Source of the DNA: Pseudoxanthomonas sp. PXM03
Lineage (GTDB): Bacteria; Pseudomonadota; Gammaproteobacteria; Xanthomonadales; Xanthomonadaceae
Assembly: GCF_014852005.1 (NCBI RefSeq)
Contig: NZ_JACVAU010000001.1
Location: forward strand, 1,386,001 to 1,450,000
Length of the DNA: 64,000 bases
Direction of reading: 5' to 3'
Part shown: in pieces, positions 26,318-35,692 of the stretch
Numbering within the stretch: position 1 is the first letter of the stretch
Layout of the letters: each line of letters opens with the position of its first letter
Program-made: the position numbers and the translations under genes
Notes under the pieces: generated by a model
Told to the model about the DNA's origin: nothing
The model's input: the letters and a program-made list of their open reading frames with translations, nothing else
Databases searched by the model: none

Positions 26318-26812
26318 TCAATCCAGAGGGTGCTCCGGGTGTGGGAGGACCTCCACGTAGGTAGTGCCGGTGGGTCCCAGCCCGGTGATCTGCAGTACTA
26401 CTGCCGTGTCACCGGTTCGTGCGAAATGTGGCTGGCCTGGGGGCTCGGTGTAGAAGCTTCCCGGCGCCAATGCCTTCAATGTGTCTTCATCGAACGTTGC
26501 CCCATAGCCGAAATACCAGGTCCCTGAAACAACGGTTCCGATCCGGTCATCCGGATGATGGTGCGCGGCGATGCGGGTATGCGGTGGGATGGTCAGCAGG
26601 ATCGTGTAAAGGCCCGTGCCCGATGGGGCACCTTTCAGTACCCGCGTCTCGAGTCCGGCCACGCCGGACGTTCCCGCCGTGGTGTTCGTGGGCACGATCG
26701 TTGTGTATTCCGTCGGGACAAGCCGTTGTCGTTCCGGCGGCATTGCACCGTTTGCCGCGAAGGCAACGGCCCCCAGCGCCGCCATCGCCATGCTCGTTCT
26801 GATGGTCATCAT
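26318..26812 (-). CDS. Exported cupin-domain protein
   Basis: About 164 residues with a signal peptide (hydrophobic 6-20, AAN-GAM cut region). The cupin motif is HHHPDDRIGTV with a later EPPGQPHFA segment, giving a metal site of histidines. ATG 26812 is chosen because AGGTGA lies 6 bp before it; GTG 26821 overlaps the preceding stop. It follows the alpha/beta hydrolase gene and is probably co-transcribed. Reaction unknown. Confidence 0.8.
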   Translation of the reverse strand: MMTIRTSMAMAALGAVAFAANGAMPPERQRLVPTEYTTIVPTNTTAGTSGVAGLETRVLKGAPSGTGLYTILLTIPPHTRIAAHHHPDDRIGTVVSGTWYFGYGATFDEDTLKALAPGSFYTEPPGQPHFARTGDTAVVLQITGLGPTGTTYVEVLPHPEHPLD

Positions 26813-26817
26813 GGGAG

Positions 26818-27744
26818 TCACCTGTCGAGGAAGGCGATCAGCGCGGGGATCGTCTGCTCCGGCGCCTCTTCCATCAACCAGTGCCCGGAGCCCTTGATGA
26901 TGACGCCCTCGACGTTTGTGTCCACGAGGCGACCCTGGTCGATCAGGAACTGGCCGCCGGCCTTCTCGCCCGACAGCACCAGCATGGGCATCTGCAGCTT
27001 CGTCTGGGCGAAACCGGCGAAGTCCTTGGCATCCTGTTCAAAATTCCTGAAGTACTCGAAACCGGCCCGCATGCCGCCGGGCCTGGCGTATTCAGCGGCG
27101 TAGAACTGGCGGTCGGCCTCGGGAATGGAGCGGGTGCGGTCGGCGGCAAAGTCGTTCCAGAAGTGTTCGAAATAGATCCGCTCGCGACCAGCGACCAGGT
27201 TCAGGGGCGTTTCGCCGTAGAAATGGAAATGCCACAGGTCGCGCAGCAACCAGACTTTTGTCCAATCCCCTACGCCCGGAATGAAGGCATCCATCAGTAC
27301 GATGCTCTCCACTTCCTCGGGGTACTGGGCGGCGTATGCGTACGCGACCATCAAGCCGATGTCATGGCCGACGATCTTGATCCTGGAATAACCCAGGGAT
27401 TGCACCAGTGCATGGATATCCTGGGCCAGGGTCTTCTTGTCGTAGCCTCCCTCCGGCTTGGACGACGCGCCTGCACCACGCAGATCGGGGGCGATCACGA
27501 CGTGCCGGTCCGCGAGCCTGGGCATCAGCGGACGCCACATATGACTCGTTTCGGCATACCCATGCAGGAGCACGACCGGGGACTCCTTGCCGTGGCCCGC
27601 CTGGAGGTAGTGCAGCGTGACGCCGTTGACGGTCGCGGTATGGTCCTGGATGGCAGGGGTGCCGGCCGCATGCGCGGTGGACTGCAATGCGAGCATCAGC
27701 AGCAGCGCGGTGGCCGCGCGATGGAACGGGCGGAGCAGTTTCAT
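26818..27744 (-). CDS. Exported alpha/beta hydrolase, epoxide-hydrolase/dehalogenase type
   Basis: 308 residues with a Sec signal peptide (LLLMLALQSTAHA, to about 26). The nucleophile elbow GHDIG has aspartate D128 rather than serine, as in epoxide hydrolases and haloalkane dehalogenases. HGYAE (61-65) is the oxyanion region and GSGHW near the C-terminus holds the base histidine. The start at 27744 follows GAGGAG. The true substrate (epoxide or haloalkane) is not determined by sequence alone. Confidence 0.87.
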   Translation of the reverse strand: MKLLRPFHRAATALLLMLALQSTAHAAGTPAIQDHTATVNGVTLHYLQAGHGKESPVVLLHGYAETSHMWRPLMPRLADRHVVIAPDLRGAGASSKPEGGYDKKTLAQDIHALVQSLGYSRIKIVGHDIGLMVAYAYAAQYPEEVESIVLMDAFIPGVGDWTKVWLLRDLWHFHFYGETPLNLVAGRERIYFEHFWNDFAADRTRSIPEADRQFYAAEYARPGGMRAGFEYFRNFEQDAKDFAGFAQTKLQMPMLVLSGEKAGGQFLIDQGRLVDTNVEGVIIKGSGHWLMEEAPEQTIPALIAFLDR

Positions 27745-27846
27745 GACGATCTCCTCGGGGTGGGTGGTGCGGGGCGGGCAGGTACGGAGGTGCAACGTGG
27801 CCATGGGTGCCCGCCGGCCAGGACGGGGGCGGGAGCCCGTGGTTTT

Positions 27847-28596
27847 CTAGAGCTGGCTCATGCCGCCGTCGGCAATGATCTCGGTGCCGACGATGAAGGC
27901 CGATTCCGGCGACGACAGGTGCAGCACGGTGGCCGCGATTTCCTCGGGCGTGCCGAAGCGGCCCAGCGGAATCTGGTTCTGGATCTGCGCGGCCGTGGCT
28001 TCAAGCGCGGCGGCATCCAGCCCCAGCTTGCCGTAGATCGGCGTTGACACCGGCCCCGGACTCAGCACGTTGACGCGCGCGCCGCGTGGCAGCAACTCGG
28101 CGGACAGTGTCCTGGCCAGCGAGATGAGGGCCGCCTTGCTGGCCGCATACACGGAGGTGTTGGGCATGCCGATGCGCGCGTTGATCGAACCGTTGATGAC
28201 GATGGATGCGCCGGGGTTGAGCAGCGGCAGCAAGGCCTGGATCTGGAAATACGGACCCTTGATGTTGGTGTTGAAGATCTCGTCCCAGAGTGTTTCGTCC
28301 ACGTCCGGGAAGGCGGCGAACTTCGCCACGCCGGCATTGATGAAGACGGCATCCAGGCGCAGGTTGGCGGCCGTCAGCGTCGCGGCCAACGCCCTGGCGT
28401 CCGCCGTGCTGCCCGCGTCGTTGACGACGCTCACGGCATCGGAAGCCAGCGTTGCCTTGGCTCGTTCGAGGGCCGCCGCGTCGCGGCCGGTGATGACCGC
28501 GCGCGCGCCTTCTGCAGTGAAGGCCCTGGCGGCAGCCAGGCCTATGCCGCTGCTCCCGCCGGTGATGAGAACGGTTTTGTTCGTGAAGCGGTTCAT
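27847..28596 (-). CDS. SDR-family oxidoreductase
   Basis: 249 residues, classical SDR: TGGSSGIG at 12-19, NAG near 90, and YAASK catalytic motif. The start at 28596 follows AAGGA; a longer frame to 28674 is less likely. Divergent from a LysR gene 104 bp away, which likely regulates it, and followed by the hydrolase and cupin genes on the same strand, possibly one operon. Confidence 0.9.
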   Translation of the reverse strand: MNRFTNKTVLITGGSSGIGLAAARAFTAEGARAVITGRDAAALERAKATLASDAVSVVNDAGSTADARALAATLTAANLRLDAVFINAGVAKFAAFPDVDETLWDEIFNTNIKGPYFQIQALLPLLNPGASIVINGSINARIGMPNTSVYAASKAALISLARTLSAELLPRGARVNVLSPGPVSTPIYGKLGLDAAALEATAAQIQNQIPLGRFGTPEEIAATVLHLSSPESAFIVGTEIIADGGMSQL

Positions 28597-28700
28597 GATG
28601 AAGTCCTTCGGTTCCAGCTCGATGCTGTGGGCGCATACTGGCGCGGCATCGTCGGCTTTCCGTGCCACAATCACGACGGACTCGTTCGAAGGTATCGAAC

Positions 28701-29624
28701 ATGTTGTCAGCCGACGAACTGGCCCTGCTGGAGGCCATCCGGGAAAGCGGCAGCCTGTCCCGGGCCGCTGCCCGACTTGGAAAAGCGCCGTCCACGGTTT
28801 CGCATGCAGCGCGCCAGCTGGAGACGCGCTTCGATGCCCTGTTGTTCGACCGGCGCCGCTACCGTCTGCAACTCACTCCGGCCGGCCACCTGCTCGCGCA
28901 GGAAGCTGTCCGGCTGATGTTGGACGTGTCCCGCTTGACGCAGCGGGTCAAGCAGGTCGCAGGAGGATGGGAGGACCGTCTCTGGATCGTCACGGACGAG
29001 ATTCTCGAATTCGAGACACTGCTGCCGGTCATCCGCGCATTCGATGCCCTGAAGTCCGGCGTGACGCTGCGCATTACCCATGAAGTCCTCTCCGGTACCT
29101 GGGATGCGTTGCGCGATGGTCGTGCCGATCTGGTGGTGGGCGCGACGAACGAACCCCCCGTCATTCCCGGCCTGCGCTGGTCGGAGTTGGGCGTGATGGA
29201 CTGGGTGTTCGCCGTATCCCCACGCCATCCGTTGGCCAAGGCCCGCGAACCTGTGGATGCATCTGCGGTTCTCCCGTATCGCGCGGTGGTGGTGGCCGAT
29301 ACGTCGAGGAGGGTGGATGTGCGCGGCTACGGCGTGCTGGGCGGGCAACCTTCATTGGCGGTGCCCAGCATGTGCGCCAAGATCCGCGCGCACTGCGAGG
29401 GGCTGGGCGTGGGCTGGCTGCCGCGGGATCGCGTTGCCGGATTACTGAAGCGTGGTGATCTTGTGGAGAAGAAGATGGCCGACCCACGCGAGCCCAATCT
29501 TCTCTACGTGGGCTGGCGGGGGGATCACCAGGGCCGGGCATTGGAATGGTGGTTGGCGCAGCTGCAGAACAAGCGTCTGGCATCGCGCCTGGTCAAGGGG
29601 ATCGACTTCATTCCCGCTTCGTAG
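28701..29624 (+). CDS. LysR-family regulator, divergent from SDR operon
   Basis: 307 residues from ATG 28701 (GAAGGT upstream). N-terminal helix-turn-helix (LSRAAARLGKAPSTVSHAAR) and LysR substrate domain follow. It resembles regulators that act on neighbouring oxidoreductases. Its 3' end converges on another LysR gene (29648). Confidence 0.9.
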   Translation: MLSADELALLEAIRESGSLSRAAARLGKAPSTVSHAARQLETRFDALLFDRRRYRLQLTPAGHLLAQEAVRLMLDVSRLTQRVKQVAGGWEDRLWIVTDEILEFETLLPVIRAFDALKSGVTLRITHEVLSGTWDALRDGRADLVVGATNEPPVIPGLRWSELGVMDWVFAVSPRHPLAKAREPVDASAVLPYRAVVVADTSRRVDVRGYGVLGGQPSLAVPSMCAKIRAHCEGLGVGWLPRDRVAGLLKRGDLVEKKMADPREPNLLYVGWRGDHQGRALEWWLAQLQNKRLASRLVKGIDFIPAS

Positions 29625-29647
29625 GATTGCCGCATCGCGGCGCCCGC

Positions 29648-30571
29648 TCAACGCGGCGGCTGTATGGCCGGGGCATGCTGCGCCATCAGCTCCACGATCC
29701 AGTCGATGAACACGCGCAGCTTGCGGCTGACGTGCCGGCTTGGCGGGAAGGCCACGTACAGCGGCATCGGGTCGAGGTGCCAGTCCTCGAACAGTGGCAC
29801 CAGTTCGCCGCGCGCGAGCGGTGCGCGCGCCATGTACTGCGGCAGCCACAACACGCCCAGGCCGGCGATGCCCGCGGCCAGGTAGGCATTGCCGTCGTCC
29901 ACCGACAGCACATGCCGGCCGTGCACGCGCAAGCGCTCCTCGCCGCGCCGCATGGCATACGCCAGTGGCGTGCCGGTGCGCGAACCGCGATAGCCGATGA
30001 TGCGGTGGTGGCTGTCTTCCAGTGCCTGCGGATGCAGCGGCTCACCCGCACGCGCCAGATAGTCCGGCGCGGCGTACACCCCCAGCGCCAGGTCGGCGAT
30101 GTGGCGTGCGCGCAGTGACGGCTCGGTGAGTTCGCCGCCGCGCACCACGCAGTCCACGTTCTCGTCGATCAGGTCCACCTTGCGGTCGCTGGCGCCCAGG
30201 TCCAACTGGATGTCCGGATACCGCGCGTGGAAGGCGGGCAGGGCCGGCACCACGACCAGGGTGGCCAAGGGCGCGGGCACGTCGACGCGCAGGCGGCCGC
30301 GCGGCGAGGCGGAGGCCGCCGACAGGCTGGTTTCGGCATCGTCCAGGTCGGCCAGCAGGCGCACGACGCGCTCGTAGTAGGCGGTCCCGTCGGCAGTGGC
30401 GTTGACCCTGCGCGTGGTGCGGTGGAGCAGCTTCACGCGGAGGTGGGTCTCCAACTGCTGCACGAGCTGGGTCACGCGCGTCCTGCTGGTCTGCAGCGTG
30501 TCGGCGGCCTTGGTGAAGCTGCCGGTTTCCACCACGCGGATGAAGGCCTGCATCGCGTCGATACGGTCCAT
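29648..30571 (-). CDS. LysR-family regulator, divergent from RidA gene
   Basis: 307 residues, starting MDRIDAMQAF as in the CrgA/AaeR-like group. Helix-turn-helix FTKAADTLQTSRTRVTQLVQ and substrate-binding domain. The 136-bp gap to the RidA gene is the shared regulatory region. Confidence 0.9.
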   Translation of the reverse strand: MDRIDAMQAFIRVVETGSFTKAADTLQTSRTRVTQLVQQLETHLRVKLLHRTTRRVNATADGTAYYERVVRLLADLDDAETSLSAASASPRGRLRVDVPAPLATLVVVPALPAFHARYPDIQLDLGASDRKVDLIDENVDCVVRGGELTEPSLRARHIADLALGVYAAPDYLARAGEPLHPQALEDSHHRIIGYRGSRTGTPLAYAMRRGEERLRVHGRHVLSVDDGNAYLAAGIAGLGVLWLPQYMARAPLARGELVPLFEDWHLDPMPLYVAFPPSRHVSRKLRVFIDWIVELMAQHAPAIQPPR

Positions 30572-30707
30572 GTGCTCTCCAGAGGGCCGAACGGGATTGT
30601 TTGGATTCTACAAACAGTGATCTCGGGTTCGGCGTGTTTATCGCGCGGGCGCAGCTGCCTAGAGTGGCTCCCATGCGCCGGAATCGCCGGCCCCCAGGAG
30701 ATATCCC

Positions 30708-31100
30708 ATGAGTCCCCGTGATGCTGTTTTCCCCGCCGGTCGGCATGCGCTGTACGCAACCCACCGCTATTCCGCCGCGATCCGGTCGGATGACCTGCTG
30801 TTCGTGTCCGGTCAGGTCGGCAGCCGCGACGACGGTTCGCCCGAGCCGGATTTCGAGGCCCAGGTCCGCCTGGCATTCGCCAATCTGGAAGCGACCCTGC
30901 GTGCAGCCGGATGCGGATTCGACGACATCGTCGACGTCACCACCTTCCACACCGATCCCGCACGCCAGTTCGACACGGTCCTGGCCGTGAAGGACGAGAT
31001 CTTTCCGCAAGCGCCCTATCCGGCCTGGACCGCGATCGGCGTTACCTGGCTCGCGGGCTTCGACTTCGAGATCAAGGTCATCGCGCGCATTCCGCGCTGA
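30708..31100 (+). CDS. RidA-family (YjgF/YER057c) protein
   Basis: 130 residues. The trimeric RidA fold is supported by LLFVSGQVG and YPAWTAIGVTWLAGFDFEIK; the canonical RidA arginine before a conserved ending (R105-type in GPARxxVEV) is not present in this form, so it belongs to one of the non-archetypal Rid groups. True RidA hydrolyses enamine/imine intermediates; activity here is uncertain. Divergent from a LysR gene. Confidence 0.85.
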   Translation: MSPRDAVFPAGRHALYATHRYSAAIRSDDLLFVSGQVGSRDDGSPEPDFEAQVRLAFANLEATLRAAGCGFDDIVDVTTFHTDPARQFDTVLAVKDEIFPQAPYPAWTAIGVTWLAGFDFEIKVIARIPR

Positions 31101-31243
31101 ACATCCGCGTGGTGAAGGCCGGGCACGGCCAGGTGCTCAGGCCGCACCCGACTGGATGCCGTGTGTCGCTTCACCGGTATCCAGCAAATGTGTCGCGGGA
31201 TTTTCCCGTCGCGACGATCCGGTTCCGCGTCACCCCGCGCGGA

Positions 31244-31897
31244 TCAGCCTGCGTTGCGCGGCACCGGGGTGTTGAGCAGTTGCTGTTCCCACAGGTACGC
31301 GATCCCGCTGCCTGCGGCATGCTGCTTGAGCACCTCCGTCAGTTCGGCGGCGTGGTCGGTCCGGGCCCAGTCGCGCTGCCACTCGGCCGCGACTGCCAGC
31401 CAGGTCATCATGTTCGCGCCTGCCGCGATCATGCGCTGGATGGCCACCTGGTGCGCCTCGACCGACACCGCGCCGGACGCGTCGGTGACGACGGTGACAT
31501 CCCAGCCTTCGCCCAGGGCCTGGATCACCGGCATGGCGACGCAGATCTCGGTCCACAGGCCGGCGATGATCAGCTGCTTGCGACCCGTCGCCTTGACCGC
31601 GTCCACCACCTTGCGGTCTTCCCAGGTGTTGATGAACGTCCGGTCGATCACCTCCTGGCCCGGAAACACGTCGGTGATCTGCGGAAAGATGAGGCCGCCG
31701 CGTTCGGCGATGACGCTGGTCAGGATGGTGGGCACACCGAACGCCTTGGCGGACTTCGCCAGCGCGGTCGCATTGTTGACCACCATGTGCGGGTCGTGGC
31801 TGTTGAGGTTGGCGAGCTGGTACGGCTGGTGGTCGATCAGAACGAGGACCGAGTCTTCCGGACGAAGCAGTGACGCGAGGCCGTTGCGAAAAGTCAT
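31244..31897 (-). CDS. Isochorismatase-like cysteine hydrolase, YcaC group
   Basis: 217 residues from ATG 31897. D22 (VLIDHQ) and C119 (WTEICVAMP) mark two members of the Asp-Lys-Cys triad, and the wording ATGRKQLIIAGLWTEICV closely follows E. coli YcaC. Family members hydrolyse amides such as nicotinamide or N-carbamoyl compounds; YcaC itself has no settled substrate. Divergent from a LysR gene. Confidence 0.88.
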   Translation of the reverse strand: MTFRNGLASLLRPEDSVLVLIDHQPYQLANLNSHDPHMVVNNATALAKSAKAFGVPTILTSVIAERGGLIFPQITDVFPGQEVIDRTFINTWEDRKVVDAVKATGRKQLIIAGLWTEICVAMPVIQALGEGWDVTVVTDASGAVSVEAHQVAIQRMIAAGANMMTWLAVAAEWQRDWARTDHAAELTEVLKQHAAGSGIAYLWEQQLLNTPVPRNAG

Positions 31898-32085
31898 GGA
31901 TGCATCCTGTGGTGTGGGGAAGGTGCAGAGATGGACGCAGCGGTGGCTGCATCGTCCCGGCGCAAACCTTGTCATCCCCCTGCGCGGGGCGGTAGCGCCC
32001 GTTCGTGCCAAGCTGTGTCGCGGAATCGGGAACACGGGATTCGCGAGGGCTGTGGCAGGCTATGGCGTGCATCCGGGAGACCACG

Positions 32086-32979
32086 GTGGATATCGAAGAC
32101 CTGCGGACATTCGTGGAAGTGGCCGATGCCGGCGGCGTTTCTCCGGCCGCGCGCCGGCTAGGTGTTGCCAAGTCCGTCGTCAGTCGGCGGCTGGGCCGGA
32201 TCGAGGCGGAACTGGGCGTGCAACTGCTCGCACGCACCACGCGCGGTGCTGCGCTCACCGAGGCCGGCGCCACGTTCCGCGACCACGCCGCCCGGGCCTG
32301 CGCCGAGATCGACGCGGCCCGGGAAGCCATCCTGCCCAGCGGTGACCTGCGTGGCCGCCTGCGCATAGCGGCGCCGCTGTCCTTCGGGCCGACCCACTTC
32401 GCTTCCGTGCTCGCGGAAATGGCGCGACGCCACCCGCAGCTGCACGTGCATACCGCCTACAGCGATCGCTTCGTCGATCTGGTCGCGGAGGGGTTCGATT
32501 GCGCGATCCGGGTGGGCTATCTGCAGGATTCCACGCTGGTCGCACGCTGCGTGGGGCCGCTGTATGGAAAGCTCGTCGCCAGCCCGGATTATCTCGATGC
32601 GCATGGCGCCCCCGAGGTGCCGGGTGACATTGCCATGCATGAAGCGCTGATGCAGGGAACCGAAGCGTGGCAGTTCATGGACGGCGACGAGGTCATCACG
32701 GTGCATCCGCGTGGACGCTTCAAGGCCGATAACGGCACCGCACTGATTGCGGCGGCCGTTGCGGGGCTCGGCATCGCGTGGCTTCCCGATGGTCTCACCC
32801 GCGACTATGTGGCGTCCGGCGCGCTGGTCCCGGTCATGACCCGCTATCCACCGCCGCCGGCCGGCATCTATGTCATCCGGCCGCCCGGCCAGCATCCTTC
32901 ACTCAAGGTGCGGGCACTCACCGAGCTGCTGATCGAATGTTTCGAACAGGCGCCACACCTGGCGGAGGTTGGCGGCTGA
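32086..32979 (+). CDS. LysR-family regulator, divergent from YcaC-like gene
   Basis: 297 residues from GTG 32086, chosen because GGGAGA lies 5-6 bp before it; ATG 32062 is an alternative. Helix-turn-helix VSPAARRLGVAKSVVSRRLG and LysR effector domain. Probably regulates the YcaC-like hydrolase across a 188-bp gap. Confidence 0.88.
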   Translation: MDIEDLRTFVEVADAGGVSPAARRLGVAKSVVSRRLGRIEAELGVQLLARTTRGAALTEAGATFRDHAARACAEIDAAREAILPSGDLRGRLRIAAPLSFGPTHFASVLAEMARRHPQLHVHTAYSDRFVDLVAEGFDCAIRVGYLQDSTLVARCVGPLYGKLVASPDYLDAHGAPEVPGDIAMHEALMQGTEAWQFMDGDEVITVHPRGRFKADNGTALIAAAVAGLGIAWLPDGLTRDYVASGALVPVMTRYPPPPAGIYVIRPPGQHPSLKVRALTELLIECFEQAPHLAEVGG

Positions 32980-33127
32980 GCCGCCCCGCGGCGGTGGCGA
33001 TCACATCGAGGGCAGGGCAGCGGGCCGGGTGGCACCGTTCCATGGCACAGTTCGGCGGCCTGCGCAGGCGTGGAGCACCGAAGCCGCTGCGGCATCCGCC
33101 CACCATGTTCATCCCGGAGAATCCCGC

Positions 33128-34267
33128 ATGCGGTTCCACCTTGGCCGTTGGTCCGTGATTGCGATGCTGGCCTGCAGTGCGTCCCTCGCGTGGGCAGCGC
33201 AACCCAGGGAGTCCTTCGACCTGCGCGTACCCGTGGCGCCCATGGCGCGCGCGATGCAGGAAGGCCACGAACTGGTCTACGAACTGCACCTGGACAACCA
33301 TGCCCGCCGCGATCTGCGGCCCGTGCGCGTGGACGTGCTGGATGCGGCCGATGGGCGCGTGCTGGCCGCCTACGAAGGCGCGGCGCTGGAGCAACGGCTG
33401 GACCGCTCGGGCGTGCAGTGGAAGGCCGAGACCTTCGATGCGATCCCGTCGGGGCGGCGCGGCGTGGTGTTCATCGAACTGCCATTGAAGGGCGCGTTGC
33501 CCGCCGCATTGCGCCATCGTGTCGGCTTTGCGGATGCGGATGCGGATGCGGATGCCGGTGCGGGCATCGACACGATCGAAGGCGGTCCGACACCGGTGAT
33601 CGACGGCAGGACTCCGGTGCTGGCGCCGCCGCTCGACGGCGGTCCGTGGGTCGCCATCCATGATCCCCGCTGGGCGCGCGGGCATCGCCGCGTGGGCTAT
33701 GCCTTCAACGGTGCCCTGCGTACCCCCGGTCGCCATGCGGCCGACTGGGTGAAGCTGGATGCATCCGGGCGCAAGGCGCCGGAGGGCAACGATCTTGCCG
33801 CACGCACCTACAGTCATGGACAGCCTGTGTATGCCGTGGCCGATGGCGTGGTGAGCCGCGTGCACGACCGGTCGCCGGAGCGCACGCGGCTGTCCGACGG
33901 CATCACCGGTGCCGAAGGCAACCACGTGGTGCTGCAGCTCGACAACGGCTACTACGCGCACTACGGCCACCTGCGCCCCGGCAGTGCGACGGTCACGCCG
34001 GGCTCGCGCGTCAAGGCGGGCGACAGGATCGCCGAGGTCGGGTTCAGTGGCAGCGCCTCCGCTCCGCAACTCCACTTCGCCCTCACCGACGGCCCGGATG
34101 AACTGGCCAGCGAAGGCATCGCGTACACGTTCGCGCGCTACCGCCTGCTGGGCACGTTCGACGATGTCTCGCGGATCGGCCACGGCATGTGGACGCCCGC
34201 CAGCGCGCAGCAGGAGGTCCGGGCCTCCATGCCCGCGGGCATGAGCGTGGTGCGCTGGCCGGAGTAG
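33128..34267 (+). CDS. Exported LytM/M23-domain protein with degenerate active site
   Basis: 379 residues with a signal peptide (1-23, AWA-AQ). The C-terminal part is an M23/LytM domain (GQPVYAVADGVV, YYAHYGHLRPGS, KAGDRIAEVG). The HxH motif that should bind zinc and activate water reads Q314-L-H316, and no clear upstream HxxxD is present. The domain may therefore bind or regulate rather than cut peptidoglycan, as EnvC/NlpD do. A GCGGAT hexamer repeated four times encodes an (Ala-Asp) stretch near 136-142, between the N-terminal and M23 parts. Start follows GGAG. Confidence 0.8.
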   Translation: MRFHLGRWSVIAMLACSASLAWAAQPRESFDLRVPVAPMARAMQEGHELVYELHLDNHARRDLRPVRVDVLDAADGRVLAAYEGAALEQRLDRSGVQWKAETFDAIPSGRRGVVFIELPLKGALPAALRHRVGFADADADADAGAGIDTIEGGPTPVIDGRTPVLAPPLDGGPWVAIHDPRWARGHRRVGYAFNGALRTPGRHAADWVKLDASGRKAPEGNDLAARTYSHGQPVYAVADGVVSRVHDRSPERTRLSDGITGAEGNHVVLQLDNGYYAHYGHLRPGSATVTPGSRVKAGDRIAEVGFSGSASAPQLHFALTDGPDELASEGIAYTFARYRLLGTFDDVSRIGHGMWTPASAQQEVRASMPAGMSVVRWPE

Positions 34268-34433
34268 GGCGCGCAAGGGGCCGAGGGTGATTCGTCGGTC
34301 CCATCGCGGCTTCGTCGCATCCTGCTAGCCGGCACGATGGTCTGCGTGCATCCTCCCGGGCTGGACAGGCGCGGGTCTTCTCCTTCGCCTGGCATGGTCA
34401 TTACGACACGCCGGTACCGGCAGGGGAGGACAG

Positions 34434-35621
34434 ATGCGTTTCAGGACGTCATGGCGGGTGGCCGCGGTGCTGGTCGCGATGCTGGTGTCGGGCAGGGCGG
34501 GTGCCGCGGATGCGCCCGCGGGCGCGGGCATCGATGCCCGCATCCAGGCGCGCATGGCCGAGTCCGGCCTGGTGGGCGTGGGCGCGGCGGTGATCATCGA
34601 CCGGAAGGTGGCGTGGTCGAAGGGCTACGGCTTCGCCGACAAGCAGCGCGGCGTGCCGTTCACGCCCGACACGGTGATGGCGATCGGCTCGATCAGCAAG
34701 ACCTTCACCGGCGTGGCGATGATGCAGGCGGTGCAGGACGGCCGGCTGTCGCTGGACGAGGACATCACCCGCTATCTGCCTTTCAAGGTGGTGCATCCCG
34801 CGTTCCCGGAGGCGCGCATCACGCTGCGCCAGTTGGCCACGCACACCTCGGGCATCACGGACCGCTGGGCGGTGTACGAGCGCCTGTATCACTGGGGCGG
34901 TGATGCGCCGGAAACGCTGGGTGATTTCCTGTCGGGCTATCTGGTGGCGGGCGGCAAGGACTACGCGCCGGAGAACTTCGTGCCGCACGCGCCGGGCACG
35001 CACCGCGAGTACTCCAACATCGGGGCGGCACTGGCGGGCTACATCGTGGAGCGTGCGGTCGGCGAACCGCTGAACACCTATACGCGCCGCACCATCTTCG
35101 CGCCGTTGCGGATGGCCCGCAGCGGCTGGTTGCTGTCGGAGGTGCCGGCGGGTGCGCATGCCACGCTGTACGTGGCGCAGGACGGCTTCAGCATTCCCCT
35201 CCCGCCCTACGGCCTGACCACCTATCCCGATGGTGGCGTGCGGACGTCGGTGGCGGAACTGTCGCGGTTCTTCATTGCGCTGCTTGGCGGCGGCCAGTAC
35301 CAGGGCGCGCGCATCCTGCAGCCCGCCTCGGCCGCGGAGATGATGAGGCTGCAGTACACCGCGGCGAACAAGCCGGACAACATCGTACTGGCGGAGAAGA
35401 ACTCCGGCCTGTTCTGGGCCACCAAGTACGATGGCCGCTTCGTCGGCCACGGCGGTTCCGACCCCGGCGTGCGGACCGAGATGCTCGCCACGCCGGCGGG
35501 TGACGTGGCTGTGGTGCTGTTCACCAATACCTCGCTGGCGGAGCGTGACGGCAAGGTCTACGCGGAGCTGTTCAAGGATGTCTGGGAGCACGCGCAGGCA
35601 TTGAAGTCCGCGCCGAAGTAG
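34434..35621 (+). CDS. Serine hydrolase of the class-C beta-lactamase fold
   Basis: 395 residues with a signal peptide (to about 25, AGA-AD). SxxK motif is S86-I-S-K89, followed by a YSN motif (in HREYSNIG) and an HGG motif near residue 340 in place of KTG. It is a periplasmic penicillin-binding-protein-like esterase/peptidase; beta-lactamase activity is possible but not implied. Stands alone between two exported proteins on the same strand. Confidence 0.88.
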   Translation: MRFRTSWRVAAVLVAMLVSGRAGAADAPAGAGIDARIQARMAESGLVGVGAAVIIDRKVAWSKGYGFADKQRGVPFTPDTVMAIGSISKTFTGVAMMQAVQDGRLSLDEDITRYLPFKVVHPAFPEARITLRQLATHTSGITDRWAVYERLYHWGGDAPETLGDFLSGYLVAGGKDYAPENFVPHAPGTHREYSNIGAALAGYIVERAVGEPLNTYTRRTIFAPLRMARSGWLLSEVPAGAHATLYVAQDGFSIPLPPYGLTTYPDGGVRTSVAELSRFFIALLGGGQYQGARILQPASAAEMMRLQYTAANKPDNIVLAEKNSGLFWATKYDGRFVGHGGSDPGVRTEMLATPAGDVAVVLFTNTSLAERDGKVYAELFKDVWEHAQALKSAPK

Positions 35622-35692
35622 TCCGGTCGGCCGGCAGCCGATCCTGCGAGAATGCGGCCGGGCCCGCAGTGCGCGGGCATGGGGGTGACGAC

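Noticed and set aside
24308-26318. Terminal inverted repeats of the IS1595-type element
   Set aside because: No pair of matching ends or target-site duplication could be established by eye, so element boundaries are not called.
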